From contig NZ_LMIT01000012.1 of NCBI RefSeq assembly GCF_001428825.1, positions 28,072 through 62,007 of the forward strand: a stretch of DNA of 33,936 nt, read 5' to 3'. Source of the DNA: Nocardioides sp. Root240 (lineage in GTDB: Bacteria; Actinomycetota; Actinomycetes; Propionibacteriales; Nocardioidaceae). A program made the translations under genes and the position numbers. Under the pieces are notes generated by a model. It worked only from the letters and a program-made list of their open reading frames with translations, did no database searches and was not told the DNA's origin. Below are positions 8,190-17,174 of the stretch, in pieces (the first letter of the stretch is position 1; the number at the start of each line of letters is the position of its first letter).

Positions 8190-9389
8190 CTAGCAGATTC
8201 CCAGGATCCGGAGCAGGCACGGCTTCGGTTCCTCGGTAGGGGTCGGTACGGACGGTTCCTCGGTGGGCTCCGGGCCGTCGGACGGGCCGTCGGTCGCGCC
8301 GCCGGATCCGGACGTCGGCGCGTCGGGTGCCTGGACCAGCGGGTTCTCGACCGGGTCGCCGGCCTGGAGGGCCGGGGAGAGACCACCCAGCCAGGTGTCG
8401 GCGAGACCGGCCGCGCTGAGGTCGATGGTCGCGAACAGGTTGGCGTAGTCGCCGCGCAGCGCCTCGCTGGCGGTCATCGCGGGGAACGGGATCGTGATGC
8501 CGATCTTGAGCGCGTCGGGAAGGGAGGCACTGACCCGGCCCAGGCGCGAGAGGATCGGGCCGAGCGCGTCGAGGTTGGCGAGCAACGCCGACTCCGAGGC
8601 CCGTACGACGCGGACGGCGCGGTCGCCGGCGCGACCCGTGTGGGTGAGCGCGTTGACCAGGCGCGCGCGCTCGGTCTCGAGCACCTCCAGCCCGGGCGTG
8701 ATCCGGTCGATCGCGGTGGCGATCGTCGTCTGGTCCTCGCGGAGGCCGGCACTGAGGCTGTTCAGCGACTCGAGTGCCCGCACGATCTCGCCCTTGTTGG
8801 CGTCGAGGACCGCGAGCAGCTCGTCGGCGTGCCGGATCAGGCCGCGGGTGTCCGGGACCTTGTCGCGCAGCGCGGTGGAGAGCTCGCCGGTGATCGTGCT
8901 GATCTGCGAGAGACCGCCGTTGTTGAGCAGCAGCGCGACGGCACCGAGGACCTGCTCGGTCGCCGGGTAGGTCCCGGTGTGGTCGACGCCCAGGTCGGCT
9001 CCGTCGGCCAGGACGCCGGAGCGCGGCCGGGCCTCGGTGGGCGCGGACACCTCGACGTACTGGGCGCCGAGGAGGGTCTTCTGCCCGATCGAGAACATCG
9101 CGTCGGTCGGGAGCTCCACGCTGTCGAGCAGGTGCAGCTTGACGACGGCCTCCCATCCCTCGACGTCGATCTCTCCGACCGTGCCGATCACGACGTCGTC
9201 CTTCTGGACGGTCGAGTTGGGCACCAGGTTCTCGATCTGGTCGAAGTGGACGGTGACGGTGTAGCCGTCGTCGCCGACCGCGACCTGGCCCGGGAGGGTG
9301 TTGTCGTTGGGCTGGATGTCGCAGGCCGAGCCGAGCAGGCCTCCGGCGAGCAGCATCGCGGCGAGCGCGCGGGTGCGGGCGGTGGTCAC
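8190..9389 (-). CDS. mceE: MCE family lipoprotein MceE
   Basis: The 399-residue protein is the lipoprotein subunit of the Mce importer. The GTG start at 9389 (VTTARTRALAAMLLAGG) overlaps the mceD stop by 4 bp (GTGA) and gives an ideal signal peptide. The lipobox reads LLGSAC; its -3 position is Gly, so it fits the relaxed rather than the strict lipobox pattern. The MCE domain spans about 35-120 (VTVHFDQIENLVPNSTVQKDDVVIG), followed by the helical region. The last 60 residues are rich in Pro, Ser, Thr and Glu (GSGGATDGPSDGPEPTEEPS), a disordered tail. In mycobacterial operons the E subunit is likewise the lipoprotein (LprN class). Confidence 0.9.
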   Translation of the reverse strand: MTTARTRALAAMLLAGGLLGSACDIQPNDNTLPGQVAVGDDGYTVTVHFDQIENLVPNSTVQKDDVVIGTVGEIDVEGWEAVVKLHLLDSVELPTDAMFSIGQKTLLGAQYVEVSAPTEARPRSGVLADGADLGVDHTGTYPATEQVLGAVALLLNNGGLSQISTITGELSTALRDKVPDTRGLIRHADELLAVLDANKGEIVRALESLNSLSAGLREDQTTIATAIDRITPGLEVLETERARLVNALTHTGRAGDRAVRVVRASESALLANLDALGPILSRLGRVSASLPDALKIGITIPFPAMTASEALRGDYANLFATIDLSAAGLADTWLGGLSPALQAGDPVENPLVQAPDAPTSGSGGATDGPSDGPEPTEEPSVPTPTEEPKPCLLRILGIC

Positions 9390-10459
9390 TGGGTCCCTCC
9401 GAGGTTGTCGACACCGACCAGCCCGAGGAGCGGCTGCAGCGCGGCGGTGCACTGCTCGCTGGTGCCGCCGGCGCCGAGGATCGCTCCGCAGAGCAGCTGC
9501 GCCGCGCTGTCGAGGCCGCTGAGGGTCGCCCGGCCGGTGATGGCCTGGTTCTCGATGGTGTTGCTCAGGTCGACGATCGCGTGGGGCGCGACCTGGAGGA
9601 CGCCCGCCAGCTCGTTGGACCTGTCGGCCAGGGTGGCCGCGAGGGTGTTGAGCTCCGTGACCGACTCCTTGATGCGGCCGCGGTGCTTCTTGAAGTACTT
9701 CTCCACCGCCGGCAGCAGGGCCGCGAGGTCGCGGAGGGCGCCGCTGAGGTCCGTGCGGTTGGCGGCGAGCACCCCGCTCACGTCATCGAGCTCGGTGGTG
9801 AAGCCGCGCAGCGCGCCGTCGTTCAGGGCGAGGTTCTTGGTGAAGGTGTTGAGGTTCTCGATCGTGCTGAAGAGGTCGGTACGGCCGTCGGACAACGCCG
9901 TGGCCGCGCCCTCCAGCTCCGAGATCGCCTGCCTCAGGTCGGTCGAGTTGCCGTTGCGCAGGCCGTGCTCGATCGCGGTGATCGCCTCGGCGAGCGGGCC
10001 GTCCTTCTTGCCCCGGTCCGGCCCGAGCGTGGTGGCCAGGTCGGTCAGCTGTTGCTTCACGTCGTCGAAGGTGACCGGGACGGCCGTCTTCTCCAAAGCG
10101 ATCGTGGCACCGTCGCTGAGCTTGTCGCCGCCGGTGTAGACCGGCTCGAACTGCACGAACCGCCCGCTGACCAGGCTGGGCGAGACGATCGCGGCGTGGG
10201 CGTCGGCCGGGATCGGCTGGCCGGCGTCGACCTTCATCGTCACGTAGACGCCCTCGGGCCTGTTCTCGATGTCGGTGATGTCGCCGACCCGCACACCGAG
10301 CACCTTCACCTCGTCGCCGACGTTGAGGCCCTCCGCGCTGCTGAAGTACGCGTGCACGGTGGTGCTGCCCGCGTCACGGTTCCAGGCGAAGGCGCCGACG
10401 ACGAGCGCTGCCACGACGAGCAGCGTCAGGATCCGTCGTCCGGTCAGGAGATTCTTCAT
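9386..10459 (-). CDS. mceD: MCE family protein MceD
   Basis: The 357-residue protein has a signal anchor (ILTLLVVAALVVGAFAW, 10-26), an MCE domain at about 33-110 (VHAYFSSAEGLNVGDEVKVLGVRVGDI) and a long amphipathic helical part with repeated leucine-rich segments. The pattern GLNVGDEVKVLGVRVG is the defining loop of the MCE fold, which forms hexameric rings. Both ends overlap their neighbours by 4 bp (ATGA at the start, GTGA at the stop), so synthesis of subunits C, D and E is probably coupled in fixed ratio. The substrate cannot be told from the sequence. Confidence 0.9.
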   Translation of the reverse strand: MKNLLTGRRILTLLVVAALVVGAFAWNRDAGSTTVHAYFSSAEGLNVGDEVKVLGVRVGDITDIENRPEGVYVTMKVDAGQPIPADAHAAIVSPSLVSGRFVQFEPVYTGGDKLSDGATIALEKTAVPVTFDDVKQQLTDLATTLGPDRGKKDGPLAEAITAIEHGLRNGNSTDLRQAISELEGAATALSDGRTDLFSTIENLNTFTKNLALNDGALRGFTTELDDVSGVLAANRTDLSGALRDLAALLPAVEKYFKKHRGRIKESVTELNTLAATLADRSNELAGVLQVAPHAIVDLSNTIENQAITGRATLSGLDSAAQLLCGAILGAGGTSEQCTAALQPLLGLVGVDNLGGTQ

Positions 10460-11448
10460 CGCAGTGCTCCGGAGATGATCGGGGCGAGAGTTCCGGGCGA
10501 GGTGAGGTTCTGGATGTAGGCGTCGAACCAGGGGCCGGTCGAGATCGCCTCCCCGAAGGCCGTGGCGTAGCCCTGCAGGCCGACGATCGCCGCCTGCAGG
10601 TTCGCCTTGTTCCGGTTGAGGACGTCGACGACGCCGTCGAGCTCGTCGAGCGCCGGGCCGAGCACGTCGTCGGTGTCCTTGAGCAGCACCCGCAGCTGGG
10701 CCGACAGCTCACGGGCATCCGCCAGCAGGCCGGTGACGACCTCCTGGCGGGAGTCGAGCTCGCTGAGCAGTGAACGGCCCGACCCGAGGAGCGAGGCGAT
10801 CTGCTGGTTGCGGCTGGCGAGGACGTCGGTGACGCCGTTCGCCCGTGCGACCAGCGAGCGCAGCTCGTCGTCGTTGGAGGAGACCGCCCGCGACAGTGCG
10901 GTGATGCCCTCGAGCGCCGGCCCCAGGTCGGGGCTCGAGGCGTTGAGCGTCCTCGACGCCTGGTCGAGCGCCGCGGCCAGCTGCGACTTGTCGATCGCCG
11001 CCGTGGTCTCGGTCAGCTCGTTGAGCGTGCTCGTCAGGTTGTACGGCGAGGAGGTCCGCTCCACGGGGATCCGCTCGCCCGCCTGCAGGTCGCCGGTGCC
11101 GCGCGGCTCGAGCTCGACGGCCGCCCGCCCGAGCAGCGTGATCGTGATGATCCGGGCCTCGGTCAGGTCACCCAGCTCCACCGAGTCGTCGGTGAGCACG
11201 ATGTCGGCGGTGACGTGGTCTCCGTCGATGCCGACCTCGCGCACCTTGCCGACCTGGGCGCCGGAGATCATCACCGCGTCGCCGCCCTTGAGACCGCCGG
11301 CCTCGGCGAAGTCGACGTGCAGGACGTCGCTGTTGCCGATCAGCGGCAGCTTGTTGATGTTCATCGCCGCGGCCACGACGAGGATGAGGAGCAGTGTCCC
11401 GATGATTCCGCGGACCGCGAGCCGGTCAGGGGTGATGTCGCGACTCAC
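10456..11448 (-). CDS. mceC: MCE family protein MceC
   Basis: The 330-residue protein begins at a GTG at 11448 that overlaps the mceB stop (GTGA); a start further upstream would lie within mceB. The signal anchor is at about 15-31 (IIGTLLLILVVAAAMNI). The MCE domain follows at about 40-115 (VDFAEAGGLKGGDAVMISGAQVGKVREV), then the helical tunnel region, which ends near residue 310. It is short compared with mceE and mceF and lacks a disordered tail. It is assigned as C by its place in the operon. Confidence 0.9.
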   Translation of the reverse strand: MSRDITPDRLAVRGIIGTLLLILVVAAAMNINKLPLIGNSDVLHVDFAEAGGLKGGDAVMISGAQVGKVREVGIDGDHVTADIVLTDDSVELGDLTEARIITITLLGRAAVELEPRGTGDLQAGERIPVERTSSPYNLTSTLNELTETTAAIDKSQLAAALDQASRTLNASSPDLGPALEGITALSRAVSSNDDELRSLVARANGVTDVLASRNQQIASLLGSGRSLLSELDSRQEVVTGLLADARELSAQLRVLLKDTDDVLGPALDELDGVVDVLNRNKANLQAAIVGLQGYATAFGEAISTGPWFDAYIQNLTSPGTLAPIISGALR

Positions 11449-12509
11449 TTCTTGCACCTCGGCGTGTCGGAGTAGATCCACGGCGTGAGGACCGGCTGGC
11501 CCTTGGTGAGCCCGGTCTGGATGCGGACGCCGCAGAGGAAGAAGTTGAAGAAGTTGCCGTACGACGCGGTGTTCTGGATCTTGTCGTAGTGGCTGGGGAG
11601 CTTCTTCAGCAGCGCGTCGAGGGCGCCGGCGTTCTTGTTGACCCCCCGCGCAGACACCGCGAGCCCCTGCAGGTCGGCGCGGAGGTCGCCTCGCGCCCGG
11701 GTGACCAGCGTCGAGGTCCGGTCCGCGAACGCGCTGATCCGCGCGGCCGCGTCGAGCACCTGCGTGTCCTGCTTGTCGAGGCCGGTCAGCAGGGCGTCGA
11801 GCCGGTCGAGCAGCAGCCCGACGGTCTGCTTGCGGTCGTCGACCGTGCCGAGCACGCTGTTGAGGTTGCGGATCACCTGGCCGATCAGCTCCTCGCGGTT
11901 GCCGATGGTCGTGGTGAACGACGCGACGTGGTCGACGAGCGTGGCGACCGAGGCCTGCTGGCCCTGGAGCACCTGGATCAGCTGGCCGGACAGCTCGTTG
12001 ACCTGGGTGGGGCTGAGCCCGGCGAACAGCGGCTTGAAGCCGTTGAGCAGGGTGTCGAGGTCGAGCGCCGACGCGGTCTGCGCGGCCGGGATGGTGCCGC
12101 CGACCGCGAGCTCCTCGCCCCCGTCGGCGCCGTCCTTCTCACCGCGGGTCAGCTGGACGACACGGTCGCCGATCAGGTTGCGGTACTGGATCGTGGCCTT
12201 CGTGCCCGTGGTGAGCTGCTGCCCGCGTCGTACGTCGAAGGTCACCAGGACCGTGTTGTCGGCCTGGACGTCGATCTCCTTGACCTTGCCGACGTCGACG
12301 CCGGCGATGCGCACCTCGTCGCCGACCGCGAGGCCGGACACGTCCTCGAAGACCGCCTTGTAGGCGTCCCGGTCGCCCGGGCGCACTTCTCCGGTGACCA
12401 CCGCGACCCACACGGTGAACACCGCGGCGACCGCCAGGAAGGCACTGAACTTGATCAGGTCGTTGCGCTCTCGGCGCTTCTCCGGACTGATGCGATCTGG
12501 ACGACTCAT
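11445..12509 (-). CDS. mceB: MCE family protein MceB
   Basis: This 354-residue subunit starts with MSRPDRISPEKRRERN, a basic cytoplasmic stretch, then a transmembrane segment at about 21-39 (FSAFLAVAAVFTVWVAVVTG). The MCE domain is at about 45-130 (AVFEDVSGLAVGDEVRIAGVDVGKV) with IQYRNLIGDRVVQLTRG. The C-terminal third ends with a Cys pair (FLCGVRIQTG and DTPRCKK) that resembles B subunits of mycobacterial Mce operons. The ATG overlaps the mceA stop by 4 bp. A longer reading frame upstream is antisense-like and overlaps mceA, so it was rejected. Confidence 0.9.
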   Translation of the reverse strand: MSRPDRISPEKRRERNDLIKFSAFLAVAAVFTVWVAVVTGEVRPGDRDAYKAVFEDVSGLAVGDEVRIAGVDVGKVKEIDVQADNTVLVTFDVRRGQQLTTGTKATIQYRNLIGDRVVQLTRGEKDGADGGEELAVGGTIPAAQTASALDLDTLLNGFKPLFAGLSPTQVNELSGQLIQVLQGQQASVATLVDHVASFTTTIGNREELIGQVIRNLNSVLGTVDDRKQTVGLLLDRLDALLTGLDKQDTQVLDAAARISAFADRTSTLVTRARGDLRADLQGLAVSARGVNKNAGALDALLKKLPSHYDKIQNTASYGNFFNFFLCGVRIQTGLTKGQPVLTPWIYSDTPRCKK

Positions 12510-13705
12510 CGCAGCTGCGCCCCTCCCTTGATCAGGCCGAGCAGGGTGTCGAGCACGGCCTGGTCGGGCGTCGGCTGCGGGCCGACGTACGGGTTGGCAC
12601 CGGTGTGCAGGCTCGGCGGCTGCTGGTCGGCCTCGGCCTGCGTGATGACCGGCAGTCCGTAGCACCGCGGTCCGCGGTCGTCACCGACGAGCGGCAGGTT
12701 GTCCCGGTAGGTGTACGGGTCGCGGCCGGGAACGATCCGGGTGATCGTCGTGACACCCGGGTGGGTGCCGCCGACGGCGGCCTCCGCGAGCGCGTTGGTC
12801 CGCGCCAGCCCGAGCACCAGGCAGGGCAGCTCGGGTGAGTAGCGGTCGAGCACCTTGGTCACCGGTCCGAGCAGCTCGAGGCTGGTGACCAGGCCCCTCT
12901 CCGAGCTGCGGAGCAGGGTGTCGGCCTGGTCGCTGAAGCCGGTGAGGCTGCGCTCCAGCGCCCGCAGCGAGGCCTGCTGGCGGACCACGGTCGCGGAGAT
13001 GGTCCCGGCCTGGGCCAGCGTCGCGACCAGGTCCGGCCGGGCAACGGCGTACACGTCGGCCACGTCGTCGGCGACCCGGAGGTCCGCACTCAGCGTCCGC
13101 AGGGACGGGTTGAACGAGCGCAGGTAGGCATCGGTCTGCGAGATCAGGTCGCCGATCAGCTGGCCCCGCGCGTCGAGCGCGCCGGCCACCGCGGTCAGCG
13201 CCGAGTTCACCTCGGCCGGGCGGGCGACGTCGAGCACCTTGGTGAGGTTCTCGAAGGCCTCGTCGACCTCGACGGTCACCTTGTCGGCGGGGATGACCGC
13301 GCCCGCCTCGATCGACGGGCCGCCGCCGGCGTCGGCGTCCACCGGGGTGAGCTGGACGTACTTGGCGCCGAAGGCGGTCGGCGGCACGATCTGCGCGGTC
13401 ACGTCGGCCGGGACGCGGTCGACCTCGTCCTTGTCGATCTCGAGGGTGATCGTGACCTGCTGGCCGTCGGTCGCGATGTCGCCGACGCTGCCGATCTCGA
13501 CGCCGCGCAGCTTGATCGGTGCGCCCGACGCGAGGGTGAGGCCCGCCCGGTCGGACTGGACGGTGACCTCGACGGTGTCCTCGAAGGCCCCGCGGTACTT
13601 GGCGATCGTGCCCGCGACGAGTGCGACGATCAGCGCGATGAAGACGAAGCCGTAGACGACCTGGCGGTCGATCCGGTGCGAGTGCGTGCCCGGTGAAGTG
13701 GTCAT
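12506..13705 (-). CDS. mceA: MCE family protein MceA
   Basis: The 399-residue protein is the first MCE subunit. Its N-terminus (MTTSPGTHSHRIDRQ) is followed by a signal anchor (VVYGFVFIALIVALVAGTIA, about 16-35) and the MCE domain at about 43-125 (VTVQSDRAGLTLASGAPIKLRGVEIGSVGDI, and TAFGAKYVQL). The helical part runs to about 300, and the C-terminus is Pro-rich and contains two Cys (LPCLVLGL and GPRCYGLP) that are typical of A subunits. The ATG at 13705 lies 7 bp after the yrbE4B stop, behind GGGGTGAG. In mycobacteria the A subunit contributes to substrate entry; here this is family knowledge only. Confidence 0.9.
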   Translation of the reverse strand: MTTSPGTHSHRIDRQVVYGFVFIALIVALVAGTIAKYRGAFEDTVEVTVQSDRAGLTLASGAPIKLRGVEIGSVGDIATDGQQVTITLEIDKDEVDRVPADVTAQIVPPTAFGAKYVQLTPVDADAGGGPSIEAGAVIPADKVTVEVDEAFENLTKVLDVARPAEVNSALTAVAGALDARGQLIGDLISQTDAYLRSFNPSLRTLSADLRVADDVADVYAVARPDLVATLAQAGTISATVVRQQASLRALERSLTGFSDQADTLLRSSERGLVTSLELLGPVTKVLDRYSPELPCLVLGLARTNALAEAAVGGTHPGVTTITRIVPGRDPYTYRDNLPLVGDDRGPRCYGLPVITQAEADQQPPSLHTGANPYVGPQPTPDQAVLDTLLGLIKGGAQLR

Positions 13706-13712
13706 CGCGCGC

Positions 13713-14549
13713 TCACCCCGCGATGTGGACCGACGGTCCACCCCAGATGGCGATGGCGAAGATCAGGTCGATGAACATCGTGCAGATCAGTGCCGAGCGG
13801 ACCGCCTTGCCCACGGCCTTGCCCACGCCGGCGGGACCGCCGGAGGCGCGGAAGCCGTGGTAGCAGCAGATCGACACGATGACGAGCGCCATCAACGCCA
13901 CCTTGATGATCGCGAGGAACAGGTCGCTCGGGATCAGGAAGGTCTCGAAGTAGTGCATGTAGGTGCCGGGCGACTGGTCGTAGCCGACCGTCACGACCAG
14001 GTACGTCGCCAGCCAGCACATCATCAGCGCGATCGCGAACAGCGGCACGACGGCGATCAGGCCGGCGATGATGCGCGTGGTCACGAGGAAGGGCACCGGG
14101 TGCACGGCCATCGTCTCGAGCGCGTCGATCTCCTCGCTGACCCGCATCGCGCCGATCTGCGCGGTGAAGCCCGCGCCGACCGTCGCCGTGAGGGCGATGC
14201 CGGCGATGATCGGCGCGACCTCCCGGGTGTTGAAGTAGGCGGAGAAGAAGCCCGACAGGGTCGAGACGCCGATGTTGTCGAACGAGGTGTAGGCCTGCAG
14301 GCCGACCTCGATGCCCGAGGCGGCGGTGAGGAACCCGATCACGAGGACCGTGCCGCCGATGAGGGCCAGGGCGCCCGTACCGAGGGAGACCTCGGCCAGC
14401 AGCCGCACGACCTCCTTCGGGTAGTGCCGGAGCACCCGCGGCATGTGCGAGTAGGCGTCGCCGTGGAACCGGAGCTGGTCGCCCAGGTTGCGCAGCGCAG
14501 TGGTCGGCTTCGCGAGGTGCCGACTGACGTCGGTCCGGCTCATCGCCAT
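13713..14549 (-). CDS. yrbE4B: MlaE/YrbE-type permease B of the Mce transporter
   Basis: This 278-residue integral membrane protein is the second permease half of the importer. It has five or so membrane helices (for example ALALIGGTVLVIGFLTAAS, about 60-78) and the conserved MlaE signature GAGFTAQIGAMRVSEEIDALETMAVHPVPFLVTTR, whose EEIDAL segment contacts the ATPase in known MlaE structures. The C-terminal GFRASGGPAGVGKAVGKAV matches the usual ending of the family. The ATG at 14549 follows the yrbE4A stop by one base; a second ATG at 14543 is possible. The ATPase partner (MceG/Mkl) must be encoded elsewhere. Confidence 0.93.
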   Translation of the reverse strand: MAMSRTDVSRHLAKPTTALRNLGDQLRFHGDAYSHMPRVLRHYPKEVVRLLAEVSLGTGALALIGGTVLVIGFLTAASGIEVGLQAYTSFDNIGVSTLSGFFSAYFNTREVAPIIAGIALTATVGAGFTAQIGAMRVSEEIDALETMAVHPVPFLVTTRIIAGLIAVVPLFAIALMMCWLATYLVVTVGYDQSPGTYMHYFETFLIPSDLFLAIIKVALMALVIVSICCYHGFRASGGPAGVGKAVGKAVRSALICTMFIDLIFAIAIWGGPSVHIAG

Positions 14550-14550
14550 G

Positions 14551-15411
14551 TCAGGCTCCCAGCTTGATCTGGAGGAACAGGGCACTGATCACGCTGTTGG
14601 CCGCGAAGAGCAGCATGAACGCGAAGACGACGGTCTGGTTGACGGCCTCGCCCACGCCCTTCGGTCCGCCCTTCGCGTTGAGGCCGAGGTAGCAGGCGGT
14701 CAGGCCGGCCAGCAGTCCGAAGATCGCGGCCTTGGCCTCGGAGGCGAGGAAGTCGGGGAGCCCGACGAGCAGGGTGAGGTCCGAGAGGTAGAGGCCCGGT
14801 GTGGCCCCTTGCAGGACGACGGAGAAGAAGTAGCCGCCGACCAGGCCGACCACCGTGACCATGCCGTTCAGCGCGACACCGACCAGGGTCGACGCCACGA
14901 TGCGGGGGACGACGAGCCGCTCGATCGGGTCGATGCCGAGGGTCACCATCGCGTCGATCTCCTCGCGGATCTTGCGCGAGCCGAGGTCCGCGCAGATCGC
15001 GGTCGCACCGGCACCGGCGACGACCAGCACCGACACGATCGGCCCGATCTCACGGACCACGGCGACCGCCGCACCCGCGCCGGCGAGGTCGACCGCACCG
15101 ATCTGGATGAGCAGCTGGTTGACCTGGAAGATGATCACGACGCAGAACGGGATCGAGACCAGGAGCGCAGGCCCGAAGGACACGGTCGTCACGAACCAGG
15201 CCTGCGAGATGAACTCCGCGAACCGGAACCGGGTCGTGAACATGGTCCGGAAGACCTTGCCGACGAAGCTGTAGAAGTCGCCGAAGGTCGACATCGCCTT
15301 GAACGGGAGCGTGCCGCGCAGCGCGTCGCTGGCCATCTTGCGCGAGCCGGGACTCATCCCGGACGGACCGGGCCCCCTCGGCTCGACGGGCCGCTCGGGA
15401 GCGAGGGTCAT
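14551..15411 (-). CDS. yrbE4A: MlaE/YrbE-type permease A of the Mce transporter
   Basis: This 286-residue integral membrane protein is the first permease half. An N-terminal amphipathic stretch (FGDFYSFVGKVFRTMFTTRFRFAEFISQ) is followed by about five transmembrane helices and the signature GAGATAICADLGSRKIREEIDAMVTLGIDPIERLVVPR. The ending AKGGPKGVGEAVNQTVVFAFMLLFAAN is the usual one for YrbE. The ATG at 15411 overlaps the choD stop by 4 bp (ATGA), so the permease is probably coupled to the oxidoreductase in translation. The protein is 8 residues longer than its partner and shares its fold; together they should form the heterodimeric core. Confidence 0.93.
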   Translation of the reverse strand: MTLAPERPVEPRGPGPSGMSPGSRKMASDALRGTLPFKAMSTFGDFYSFVGKVFRTMFTTRFRFAEFISQAWFVTTVSFGPALLVSIPFCVVIIFQVNQLLIQIGAVDLAGAGAAVAVVREIGPIVSVLVVAGAGATAICADLGSRKIREEIDAMVTLGIDPIERLVVPRIVASTLVGVALNGMVTVVGLVGGYFFSVVLQGATPGLYLSDLTLLVGLPDFLASEAKAAIFGLLAGLTACYLGLNAKGGPKGVGEAVNQTVVFAFMLLFAANSVISALFLQIKLGA

Positions 15412-17174
15412 GCCGTGGCCTCTTCGGCGGCGACGCTCTCGACGACGTACAGGGGCAGGCGGAGGGCGGCGGGCGCCGTCGGCGGGACGGCCGGGCGGGC
15501 CGGCGGCACGGGCGTCAGCCGCTGGTAGGCCTGCCCCGGCTCCGGGCGCGGGTCCTGCTCGCCCTTGTTGGGCCACAGCGACAGGGCGCGCTCGGCCTGG
15601 GCGGTGATCGTCAGGCTCGGGTTGACGCCGAGGTTGGCCGAGATCGCGGCGCCGTCGATGACATGGAGGCCCGGGTGGCCGTGGACCCGGTGGTACGGGT
15701 CGATCACGCCGGTCTCCGCGGTCTCCCCGATCGCACATCCCCCCAGGAAGTGCGCGGTCATCGGGATGTTGAAGATCTCGCCGACGGTGCTGTAGGAGCC
15801 GCCGTCGATCTTGTCGCTGATCCGGCGGACCACGTCGTTGCCCGCGGGGATCCACGTGGGGTTGGGCTCGCCGTGGCCCTGCTTCGAGGTGAGCCGAGCG
15901 CGGCGGCCGGGCCTGCCGTTCTTGGGGAACACCGTGATCGAGTTGTCGCTGGTCTGCATGACCAGCGCGATGATCGTGCGCTCCGGCCAGCTGCCGAGGC
16001 CACCGAGGCAGGAGAGCAGCAGCAGCGGGTGGCGCAGGGCCTGGCCGATCCACTTGAGCCAGCGCGGCGTGCGACCGCCGCCGTCGGTCATGACCGTGAG
16101 CAGCATGCCCATCAGGCCGGAGCCCTTGCCGTAGCGGACCGGCTCGACGTGGGTCACCGGGTCGGGGTGGATCGACGACGTGATCGCGACACCGTGGTGG
16201 AAGTCGTGCTTGCCCTTGTTGTGCATCTTCGTGCTCGACGCACACAGCGCCTCGGAGTTGGTGCGGGTGAGGTGCCCGAGCCGGTCCGAGAGGTGCGGCA
16301 GCTCGCCCGAGCGCTGCATGCCGTGCAGCAGCTCCTGGGTGCCCCAGGTGCCCGCCGCGAGGACGACCTGGTCGGCGCTGATCACCTGCTGGCGCCGGGC
16401 CGATCGGCCCGAGGTGTGGGTCACGACGTGGTAGCCGCCGCCGGGTCGCGGCCGGATGCCGCTGACGGTGGTCCGGTCGCGGACCTCGGCGCCCGCCTTC
16501 TCGGCGAGGTACAGGTAGTTCTTGAGCAGCGTGTTCTTGGCGTTGTGGCGGCAGCCGGTCATGCACTCGCCGCACTCGATGCAGCCGCGCCGCTCGGGGC
16601 CGGCACCCCCGAAGTACGGGTCCGGGATCGCCTGGCCGGGCTGCTTCTCGCCACCGGCGCCGAAGCAGACGCCGATCGGGGTCGGCCGGTAGGTGTGGCC
16701 GACGCCCATCTCGTCGGCCACCTCCTTCATGATCTCGTCGGAGGCGGTCACCGTCGGGTTCTCGACCACGCCCAGCATCCGCTTCGCCTGGTCGTAGTAG
16801 GGCGCCAGCTCGGCCTTCCAGTCGGTGATGTGCTTCCACTGGGGGTCGTTGTAGAACGCGTCGGACGCCGGCTCGTAGAGCGTGTTGGCGTAGACCAGCG
16901 AGCCGCCGCCGACGCCCGCGCCGGCGAGCACGACGACGTCGCGCAGCAGCCGGATCCGCTGGATGCCGAAGCAGCCCAGGCGCGGGGCGTAGAGGAAGCG
17001 CCGCACGTTCCAGGAGGTCTTCGCGAACTCGTCGTCCTCGAACCGCCGGCCGGCCTCGAGCACCGCGACGCGGTAGCCCTTCTCGGTCAGCCGCAGCGCG
17101 GTCACCGAACCGCCGAACCCGGAGCCGATCACCACGACGTCGAAATGGGAACCTGCACGCTGGACGTCGGGCAC
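15408..17174 (-). CDS. choD: GMC oxidoreductase, ChoD-type (cholesterol oxidase-like), head of the mce operon
   Basis: The 588-residue flavoprotein closely resembles mycobacterial ChoD as I remember it: VVVIGSGFGGSVTALRLTEKGYR at the N-terminus (GxGxxG at 17-22), LAGAGVGGGSLVYANTLY, ITSSIHPDPVTHVEPVRYGKGS, SKQGHGEPNPTWIP and, near the C-terminus, VIDGAAISANLGVNPSL. ChoD is annotated as a cholesterol oxidase, although its true activity in mycobacteria is debated; another hydrophobic alcohol is possible. It has no signal peptide or Tat motif, so it is probably cytosolic. A motif C-x2-C-x2-C-x3-C (Cys198, 201, 204, 208) lies in the middle. The GTG at 17174 follows AAAGG. It is the first gene of the operon, and its stop overlaps yrbE4A by 4 bp. 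Confidence 0.88.
   Translation of the reverse strand: MPDVQRAGSHFDVVVIGSGFGGSVTALRLTEKGYRVAVLEAGRRFEDDEFAKTSWNVRRFLYAPRLGCFGIQRIRLLRDVVVLAGAGVGGGSLVYANTLYEPASDAFYNDPQWKHITDWKAELAPYYDQAKRMLGVVENPTVTASDEIMKEVADEMGVGHTYRPTPIGVCFGAGGEKQPGQAIPDPYFGGAGPERRGCIECGECMTGCRHNAKNTLLKNYLYLAEKAGAEVRDRTTVSGIRPRPGGGYHVVTHTSGRSARRQQVISADQVVLAAGTWGTQELLHGMQRSGELPHLSDRLGHLTRTNSEALCASSTKMHNKGKHDFHHGVAITSSIHPDPVTHVEPVRYGKGSGLMGMLLTVMTDGGGRTPRWLKWIGQALRHPLLLLSCLGGLGSWPERTIIALVMQTSDNSITVFPKNGRPGRRARLTSKQGHGEPNPTWIPAGNDVVRRISDKIDGGSYSTVGEIFNIPMTAHFLGGCAIGETAETGVIDPYHRVHGHPGLHVIDGAAISANLGVNPSLTITAQAERALSLWPNKGEQDPRPEPGQAYQRLTPVPPARPAVPPTAPAALRLPLYVVESVAAEEATA

Noticed and set aside
6897..10139. A 1080-codon open frame antisense to mceD-mceF
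   Set aside because: No family features, and the minus-strand genes have clear MCE domains and coupled starts.
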